From the NCBI RefSeq assembly GCF_005222915.1, contig NZ_STFX01000006.1, positions 1-64,000 on the forward strand: a stretch of DNA of 64,000 nt, in the 5' to 3' direction. The stretch is from Rhizobium sp. FKL33 (GTDB lineage: Bacteria > Pseudomonadota > Alphaproteobacteria > Rhizobiales > Rhizobiaceae). The notes beneath the pieces were generated by a model. That model was not told where the DNA came from, did no database searches, and saw nothing but the letters and a program-made list of their open reading frames with translations. Made by a program: the position numbers and the translations under genes. The stretch's first letter is position 1; each line of letters starts with the position of its first letter. Shown one piece after another: positions 58,965 through 64,000 of the stretch.

Positions 58965-59867
58965 TCAGATCCCTGCCGTCTTGCGGATGTAGTCGCGCGC
59001 CTTGCGGGCATAATCCAGCGGATTGGCCTTGGCGGCGTCCTGCTCGGCTTCGACCATCAGCCAACCGGCGTAATCGGCGTCGGCGAGGACCTTGAAGATC
59101 GGGGCAAAATCAATGACGCCGTCGCCGGGCACGGTGAACACGCCCTCGATCACGCTCTCGATGAAGGTCCGGTTGGTTTCGTTGCAGCGGAGCATCACGT
59201 CGCGGCGGATATCCTTGAGATGGACATGGCGAATGCGTGACGCATAGGCACGGGCCATGTCGAGCGGATCGTCGCCCGCCCAATAGAGATGGCCGGTGTC
59301 GAGCAAGAGATGCACGACGTCCGGGTCCGTCTCGGCCATCAGGCGATCCACCTCGGGACGGAACATCACGCCGGTGCCCATGTGATGATGGTAGCAGAGT
59401 TGCATGCCGTTTTCGGCTGCGATCCGGCCCAGAGCGTTGAGCCCTTCGGTCAACGCCTTCCATTGATCGTCATTGAACAGCGGCTTGTTGGCGATCGGCG
59501 GCACCGGCTGCTGGTGAACGGCGTGACCGAGTTCGGCCACGACGACGGAGGTCCCGCCCATGCGCTTGATGAAAGCCATGGAGTCATGGAAGCTCTCGAA
59601 CGTGCGCTCGCGCATGTTCTTGACCGTGAAGTAGGTGCTGGACCATGGCTCGGACACACGCAGTCCGCGTTGGGACAGCTCTCGCATCAGAACATCGGGA
59701 TCGCGCGGAAACTTGTGGCCGACCGAGCAACCTTCATATCCGGCCAGCGCCATTTCCGAGACGCATTGCCCGAAGGAAATATCGTCCCCGAGCGCCGGGT
59801 AATCGTCGTTTGTCCATCCCGTTGGCGTGATGCCGACGAACACTTTGCTGCGATCAAACACGATCAT
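58965..59867 (-). CDS. iolE: IolE-like inosose dehydratase
   Basis: A 300-residue TIM-barrel protein closely resembling 2-keto-myo-inositol dehydratase (IolE). GITPTGWTNDDYPALG near residue 12, CVSEMALAGYEGCSVGHKFPRDP near 35, CYHHHMGTGVM near 158, LLLDTGHLYWAGDDP near 187 and HVHLKDIRRDV near 214 hold the metal and substrate ligands. In this operon it may dehydrate a 3-keto-sugar or keto-cyclitol formed by the GMC dehydrogenase rather than inosose itself, because the other iol genes are not present in this window. ATG at 59867 overlaps the upstream stop (ATGA). Confidence 0.85.
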   Translation of the reverse strand: MIVFDRSKVFVGITPTGWTNDDYPALGDDISFGQCVSEMALAGYEGCSVGHKFPRDPDVLMRELSQRGLRVSEPWSSTYFTVKNMRERTFESFHDSMAFIKRMGGTSVVVAELGHAVHQQPVPPIANKPLFNDDQWKALTEGLNALGRIAAENGMQLCYHHHMGTGVMFRPEVDRLMAETDPDVVHLLLDTGHLYWAGDDPLDMARAYASRIRHVHLKDIRRDVMLRCNETNRTFIESVIEGVFTVPGDGVIDFAPIFKVLADADYAGWLMVEAEQDAAKANPLDYARKARDYIRKTAGI

Positions 59868-60343
59868 ATCTCCTGATTGGGATTGGGGATGCGCGGAGGA
59901 CGGGCCCACATGGCGTAGCCCTGCGCCTTGACGCCAGCCGGGTTCGTGCCGATGGCCGGCCAGAGAAGACCTTCGGTGTAGGATGCGGCGCAGGGAACGG
60001 TGTCGACATCGTCGAGCGCCCCGCCGAAACGATCGTGCCATTCGGGGGGCAAGGCGTGCCAGACCCCGACATACCAGAGCTTGAGCAGGCTCCGCACCGG
60101 CGGCCCCAGGCAGGGATCGCTCAGCATCGAGTGGCGGATCGCGCGCTTTCTTTCGCCGGCATCGGCGATCGCGTCGATGCCGGCGAAGGTCTCGAGCAAC
60201 CTGTCGAACGCATCCGCGCCGATGCGATCGGCGAGATGCCGCGCATAGATCTCAACCAATCCCGTGCCGCGCAGGTGAAAGGCCGAAAAGCCGGTGAGCG
60301 CGACGCTGAGGGCGGTGAATGTGTCGAGCTGGACATTGGGCAT
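59864..60343 (-). CDS. Sorbitol-dehydrogenase-like small subunit
   Basis: A 159-residue protein resembling the small partner of FAD-dependent sorbitol-type dehydrogenases (PF12318-like). LSVALTGFSAFHL begins it, RSLLKLWYVGVWHALPPEW lies near residue 84, and a YTEGLLWPAIGTNPAGVKAQGYAMWARPP tail is present. Family members usually carry a Tat signal that exports the large subunit as a hitchhiker. None is visible here, so this complex is likely cytoplasmic. It sits 12 bases after the VioB-like gene and two genes after the GMC large subunit. Confidence 0.75.
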   Translation of the reverse strand: MPNVQLDTFTALSVALTGFSAFHLRGTGLVEIYARHLADRIGADAFDRLLETFAGIDAIADAGERKRAIRHSMLSDPCLGPPVRSLLKLWYVGVWHALPPEWHDRFGGALDDVDTVPCAASYTEGLLWPAIGTNPAGVKAQGYAMWARPPRIPNPNQEI

Positions 60344-60355
60344 GTCGAGGTCTCC

Positions 60356-61414
60356 TCAGGCCAGGTTGATTTCGAACGTGGGGGCGGCGTTCAATCCGGA
60401 GCCGTCGCCGAGCGGCTGACGCATCAGCTGGTAGATCAGGTCCTTGAGGCGGAACATGTCGCCCACCGCGTCGACCAGCAGATTGGGTTCGCCGTTGAAG
60501 GCGCGGGTGAGAAGCGCGAGATAGGCGGCGTAACCGGCGTTGAACGCTTCGGCCGCCGCCCGGGCTTCGGAGCCTTCGGGATAATCGGCGATCTTGGCGT
60601 TGGGCTTGATCGGGTAGACGGCGCTCCAGTCGACCTCCACCGCGCCGCCGGTGGGGTGATCGGGCTGATCGCCTTCCTGGTAGAAGCGACCGAGGACCAG
60701 TTGCTGAAACCGGTAGTAATGCGCGATCTCGCCATCTTCGTCGAAGATATGGCCTGTCACGCCCTCCCCTTGCTCGGCAATGAGATCCAAGGCTCTCTTC
60801 GCCGACGCCAAGTCCGTGACCGGGATCAGTCCGCCGCCGCCGGAATAGTAATATTCGGGGCCGACCTGCAGCGCCGGGTCGCCGGAAAACAGGGCATCCC
60901 CCATCTCCGCATAGAGGTCGTCGAGACCGATTTCGACAGCCTTGTAGAATTCGCCGATCGAGAAGAAATGTTCCTCCTCGCCCGCATCGGTGTGTCCGGC
61001 TGCGAGCAGACCGCGCTTGCGTTTGCGAAACCGCTTGTTGCTCTCTTCGGGCCTGAGGCTCGCCGGCCGCTCAATCTTGAGAAAAGTCTCGATCGCCTGC
61101 GGCGAAAAGGCTTGCAGGCCGGCGGAAAAGTCCTGCTCTCCATCGGGCAGATAGGCCGGATAATTGGGCGTGAAGCCTGGTGTCGAGAGATCGGGACGTC
61201 CGCCCACCGCGTTGAGCAGATTGCAGACGAGCGTCAGATGCAGCATTTCCTCCACCGCCACCGCCCTGATGATGTGATAGCCCTCGCGGTTCGTTCCCGG
61301 AACGATGGAATAGAGCGCGGTCAGATAGATCGGGATCGTCGCATGCTCAAGCTGCATCGCGGCGAACAGGTGACGCTTCAACTCGTCGAGATTTTTGATC
61401 CGGTACAAGCTCAT
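60356..61414 (-). CDS. VioB-like ferritin-fold protein
   Basis: A 352-residue protein with a ferritin-like N-terminal domain as in VioB/RebD-type proteins (PF12902). The helix pair QLEHATIPIYLTALY (Glu23) and AVAVEEMLHLTLVCNLLNAVGGRP (Glu56, His59) carries metal ligands, and a later EIAHYYRFQQL gives a further Glu/His set. In violacein and related pathways the domain is part of larger amino-acid dimerising enzymes; here it is nearly alone. It is one base from the GMC gene and close to the small subunit gene, suggesting an oxidative or oxygen-handling role in that complex. Confidence 0.78.
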   Translation of the reverse strand: MSLYRIKNLDELKRHLFAAMQLEHATIPIYLTALYSIVPGTNREGYHIIRAVAVEEMLHLTLVCNLLNAVGGRPDLSTPGFTPNYPAYLPDGEQDFSAGLQAFSPQAIETFLKIERPASLRPEESNKRFRKRKRGLLAAGHTDAGEEEHFFSIGEFYKAVEIGLDDLYAEMGDALFSGDPALQVGPEYYYSGGGGLIPVTDLASAKRALDLIAEQGEGVTGHIFDEDGEIAHYYRFQQLVLGRFYQEGDQPDHPTGGAVEVDWSAVYPIKPNAKIADYPEGSEARAAAEAFNAGYAAYLALLTRAFNGEPNLLVDAVGDMFRLKDLIYQLMRQPLGDGSGLNAAPTFEINLA

Positions 61415-61415
61415 T

Positions 61416-63299
61416 TTAGGCTCCTGCAGCTGAAGCGGCGGCGGTCGGGGCGAGACGGGCGGCGATGTCCTGGGCTGTCCTGAGACAGATCGCGGCCAGA
61501 GTCAGCGTCGTGTTGGCGGTGCCGATGGTGGGCATCGAGCCCGCGCCCGTGAGGTAGAGATTGGGATGTTCCCAGGACTGCTGGCGGTCATTGATCACGG
61601 AATCCTTCGCGGAAGCGCCCATCAGATGCGTGCCGGCCCAGTGATTGCCGCCGCGCACGACATAGCCTTCGCCGTTATGCGTCACCCAGCCGGGAGACAT
61701 AGGATCATAGTGGGAATGGTCGCGCGCGCCGACGCGCTGATAGAGTTGTCTGGTCAGGCGGCGGGAAAAGGCGACGGTTTCCAAAGTGTATTGCGGCACC
61801 TCGAAGGAGATCACCGGACGCAGATTGCCCAGCTGGTCCGTATAGCGCGGATCGACGGTGACGCGGTTTCCGGGATCGGCGGGAATTTCGATCATGCAGT
61901 CGATGAGCACCTGGCGGGCGACGGTGTCGATCAGGCCCTGGCGGAGGTCTGCCCCGAACAGATTCTGATTGTCGACCGCGTCGTAAAGGTCGGTATAGGG
62001 GCCGCCAGTCGCCCATCCCCAGCCGTCATTGTGGATGGAGAACCGCACCGCCGCCATGTCGCGCCGGTAGTTTCCGGTCCTCAGATCCTCGATGCCGGAG
62101 GTGCAGACTGGGCCGCGCATCACGCCGATGGGCTCGGGCATCAGCGCCCAGGTCAGGAGATAGCCGTGATCCATGAGATTGCGGCCCATCATGCCGTTCT
62201 GGCCTGGAAGTCCCGAAGCCAGCATGAGCCGCGCATTCTCGACCGCATTGGCGGCGAGCACATAGGTCCGCGCCTTGAACAGGCGCGTTTCGAACCCCGG
62301 CAGGTCGGGATCCTGATAGGTCTTCACCTCGATGCCGGAGACCGCGCCGGTCGCGGCGTCCACATGGACCTTGCTGGCTACCGACCAGGCCAGCAGGCTG
62401 ACATTGCCGGTCGCGATCGCCTGCATCAGCGTTCGGCGAGCGTCATATTTGGCCTGCACCGGACAGATCGGCACGCAATTGGTGTTGCCCTGGCAACGTC
62501 CGCCCATTTCCGCCTGATCGACGCTGACGGCGCCGGTCGGCTCAAATCCTGCGCCGCCGGCATAGGCCTTGTTCGGAATCCCGTTTCTGGCCTGGGGCGT
62601 GGTCCTGACCTTGAGATTGAAGGTCTGGTCGGCGACCTCGACCGTCATGCCGTCGATGTCGCGCGCCAGCACCTGATCCAGATAGCTGGCGGGCATCTTG
62701 TGCATCGGCAGAACATAGTCGCCGCCCCCGAAGGTCAGACCGCCATAGAGTTGATCCTCGACATCGCCGGACACCCCGAGTTCGGCCTCGGCCTGACGGT
62801 AATAGGGTTCGAGATCGTCATAGCTGATCGGCCAGTCGCGTCCGCGCCCGAACAGGCTATGCATGCGGAAATCGTCGGGCAGCATCCGCAAGGCCTTGCC
62901 TTCCCAGTGCCGCGTGGTGCCTCCGAGAACGCGGGTATAGGTGCTGTCGATCTCGAACGGGCCCTTCTGAACCAGATAGCCGCGATCGTTGATCTCACCG
63001 TCCCGCAGCCGCACGGTTTCATAGTCGCGGGGCATGGGCGCGTTTTTCGGGTTGTAATAGGCGGAGTTGTTGTCCTTGCCGACGGCGCCATAGAAGCGAA
63101 AGACGTTTTCCTCGTAATCGGCGACGGTAATGTCGTCGCCCGAGCCCGCTTCGATCACCAGGACCTTCAGCCCCTTGGACCCCAAACTTTTGGCGATCAG
63201 CGCTCCACTTACCCCGGAGCCGACGATCACGGCGTCAAACGCCGTCGAAGCCGCTTCGTCAGCGTCGATGCTGAAGCGATCTCTTGCCTTTCGTGTCAT
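61416..63299 (-). CDS. GMC dehydrogenase large subunit with Fe-S cluster motif
   Basis: A 627-residue FAD oxidoreductase. DAVIVGSGVSGALIAKSL near residue 22 is the FAD fold, and LGGTTRHWEGKALRM near 125 the GMC insertion. Cys269, Cys275 and Cys279 form C-x5-C-x3-C-P, the 3Fe-4S motif seen in the alpha subunit of FAD-dependent glucose dehydrogenase. GGNHWAGTHLMG near 560 and the TANTTLTLAA end give the catalytic His region. There is no Tat or Sec signal. The ATG at 63299 has AGGAGA before it. A sugar or glycoside hydroxyl is the probable target, with electrons leaving through the cluster. No cytochrome gene is seen nearby. Confidence 0.9.
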   Translation of the reverse strand: MTRKARDRFSIDADEAASTAFDAVIVGSGVSGALIAKSLGSKGLKVLVIEAGSGDDITVADYEENVFRFYGAVGKDNNSAYYNPKNAPMPRDYETVRLRDGEINDRGYLVQKGPFEIDSTYTRVLGGTTRHWEGKALRMLPDDFRMHSLFGRGRDWPISYDDLEPYYRQAEAELGVSGDVEDQLYGGLTFGGGDYVLPMHKMPASYLDQVLARDIDGMTVEVADQTFNLKVRTTPQARNGIPNKAYAGGAGFEPTGAVSVDQAEMGGRCQGNTNCVPICPVQAKYDARRTLMQAIATGNVSLLAWSVASKVHVDAATGAVSGIEVKTYQDPDLPGFETRLFKARTYVLAANAVENARLMLASGLPGQNGMMGRNLMDHGYLLTWALMPEPIGVMRGPVCTSGIEDLRTGNYRRDMAAVRFSIHNDGWGWATGGPYTDLYDAVDNQNLFGADLRQGLIDTVARQVLIDCMIEIPADPGNRVTVDPRYTDQLGNLRPVISFEVPQYTLETVAFSRRLTRQLYQRVGARDHSHYDPMSPGWVTHNGEGYVVRGGNHWAGTHLMGASAKDSVINDRQQSWEHPNLYLTGAGSMPTIGTANTTLTLAAICLRTAQDIAARLAPTAAASAAGA

Positions 63300-63316
63300 C
63301 CGTTCTCTCCTGACGA

Positions 63317-64000
63317 TCAGATTGCCTGAGATGATGGTTTGGACGAGGCGGCGCCCGAGCGCGGGCGCTTGCCCTTCAGCGCCGCCGGCGTCTCGCGGGC
63401 GCTTTCGCCGGCGCCGCTGCCGCCGATCGCCAATTCCTCGATGAGGACGCCGACCAGGCCCGTCCAGCCGGTCTGATGCGAGGCGCCGATGCCCGCGCCG
63501 ACATCGCCGTGGAAATATTCGTAAAAGAGAACATTCTCCTTCCACGCCGGATCGGACTGCATAGTCTCGTTCGCGCCGAAGACCGGGCGGCGTCCCTGCT
63601 CGTCGCGTTCGAAGATCGACACGAGCCGCCGGGACAATTCATCGGCCACTGCGCTGAGCGTCAGATATTGACCGGACCCGGTCGGGCATTCGACCGTGAA
63701 CGTGTCGCCGTAATGGGCGTGATAGCCGCGCAGCGCGTCGATCAGGAGATAATTGATCGGCATCCAGATCGGCCCGCGCCAGTTGGAATTGCCGCCGAAC
63801 ATGCCGGAATGGGATTCCGCCGGCTGATAGCCGGCCTCGAACAGGTGACCGCCGACCACGACGCGGAAAGGCTGGTCGAGATGCCGCCGCGACATGGAGC
63901 GAATGCCGTAATCCGACAACATTTCCTCGGGGTCCAGGAGCGGCTTGAGGATCTTGACCAGTTCGTCGGGGGAAAGGAACGACAGAAGCAGGTTCGCCTC
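63317..64000 (-). CDS. GH63/MGH1-like glycosidase, C-terminal part (runs off window)
   Basis: The frame stays open to the window edge, so this is the last 227 residues of a larger protein whose start lies beyond 64000. The segment MLSDYGIRSMSRRH, the NSNWRGPIWMPINYLLIDALRGYHAHYGD block and the YFHGDVGAGIGASHQTGWTGLV end match the (alpha/alpha)6-barrel glycosidases related to GH63 and mannosylglycerate hydrolase. WRGPIWMP and HQTGW are catalytic-site regions. It is followed after 17 bases by the GMC gene, so a glucoside hydrolase is cotranscribed with a sugar dehydrogenase. Confidence 0.85.
   Translation of the reverse strand, partial: EANLLLSFLSPDELVKILKPLLDPEEMLSDYGIRSMSRRHLDQPFRVVVGGHLFEAGYQPAESHSGMFGGNSNWRGPIWMPINYLLIDALRGYHAHYGDTFTVECPTGSGQYLTLSAVADELSRRLVSIFERDEQGRRPVFGANETMQSDPAWKENVLFYEYFHGDVGAGIGASHQTGWTGLVGVLIEELAIGGSGAGESARETPAALKGKRPRSGAASSKPSSQAI

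Noticed and set aside
59237-59440. Short Arg/Asp-rich plus-strand frame over iolE
   Set aside because: It is antisense to a well-conserved IolE-like gene and has only low-complexity composition.
1-64000. CRISPR arrays, tRNA or rRNA genes
   Set aside because: I saw no regularly spaced repeats and no recognisable tRNA or rRNA segments on either strand; a proper scan could not be run.

Overview
The window looks like a chromosome or megaplasmid segment of a rhizobial alphaproteobacterium (Hyphomicrobiales; Rhizobium, Agrobacterium or Shinella-like). The reasons are the high GC content, the dense operons with ATGA start/stop overlaps, a GlpSTPQV-type polyol ABC transporter, a TGA-N9-TCA iron box of the RirA type, and the mix of GMC dehydrogenases, LacI/SorC regulators and sugar ABC systems. 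No rRNA, tRNA or CRISPR array was seen. Family names come from motif reading alone; no database search was possible.

Region 1 (1-25.1 kb) is a complete catecholate siderophore island. It lies between a broken IS3-type transposase (left edge) and a broken, frameshifted IS110-type transposase (23.4-23.9 kb). On the minus strand are an AraC regulator, a CeuBCD/VctDGC-like ABC importer, an EntS exporter, a free-standing aryl carrier protein, an MbtH protein, a 2399-residue dimodular NRPS, entC, entE, entB (lacking its usual carrier domain), entA and an Sfp-type phosphopantetheinyl transferase. On the plus strand, behind a candidate iron-regulated promoter, are a TonB receptor, a periplasmic Fes-like esterase and a CeuE-like binding protein. 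NRPS module 2 carries a serine code and module 1 a code with two acidic pocket residues, so the product may be a tris(catechol) of the DHB-X-Ser type with a cationic X. Beyond the island are an RND pump remnant and a VapBC-type toxin-antitoxin pair.

Region 2 (25.2-36.2 kb) is a minus-strand polyol/triose operon: Tat-exported binding protein, two permeases, a small membrane protein, two unequal ATPases, a PfkB kinase, DhaK, DhaL, and a single protein joining a SorC-type transcription regulator to a full DhaK domain. An inverted repeat brackets a perfect TTGACA upstream of the operon.

Region 3 (36.5-53.3 kb) is a 15-gene minus-strand catabolic operon: Gfo/Idh oxidoreductase, CoA-transferase, enoyl-CoA hydratase, aldehyde dehydrogenase, a sugar-type ABC importer, two GMC dehydrogenases, an SDR, a Dabb protein, a DUF993 protein, a LacI repressor and glycerate 2-kinase. 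Its promoter carries two mirrored LacI-type operators. The substrate is unknown.

Region 4 (53.4-64 kb) is also minus strand. It holds the C-terminal part of a GH63/MGH1-like glycosidase, a GMC dehydrogenase with a C-x5-C-x3-C-P cluster motif, a VioB-like ferritin-fold protein, a sorbitol-dehydrogenase-like small subunit, an IolE-like dehydratase, a PPC/DUF296 protein, a TIM-barrel isomerase, a small dimeric-barrel protein, a flavodiiron-type metallo-beta-lactamase, a 787-residue protein with EF-hand-like loops and an ERV/ALR-type sulfhydryl oxidase domain, and a DUF2938 membrane protein. This combination is the least explained part of the window.
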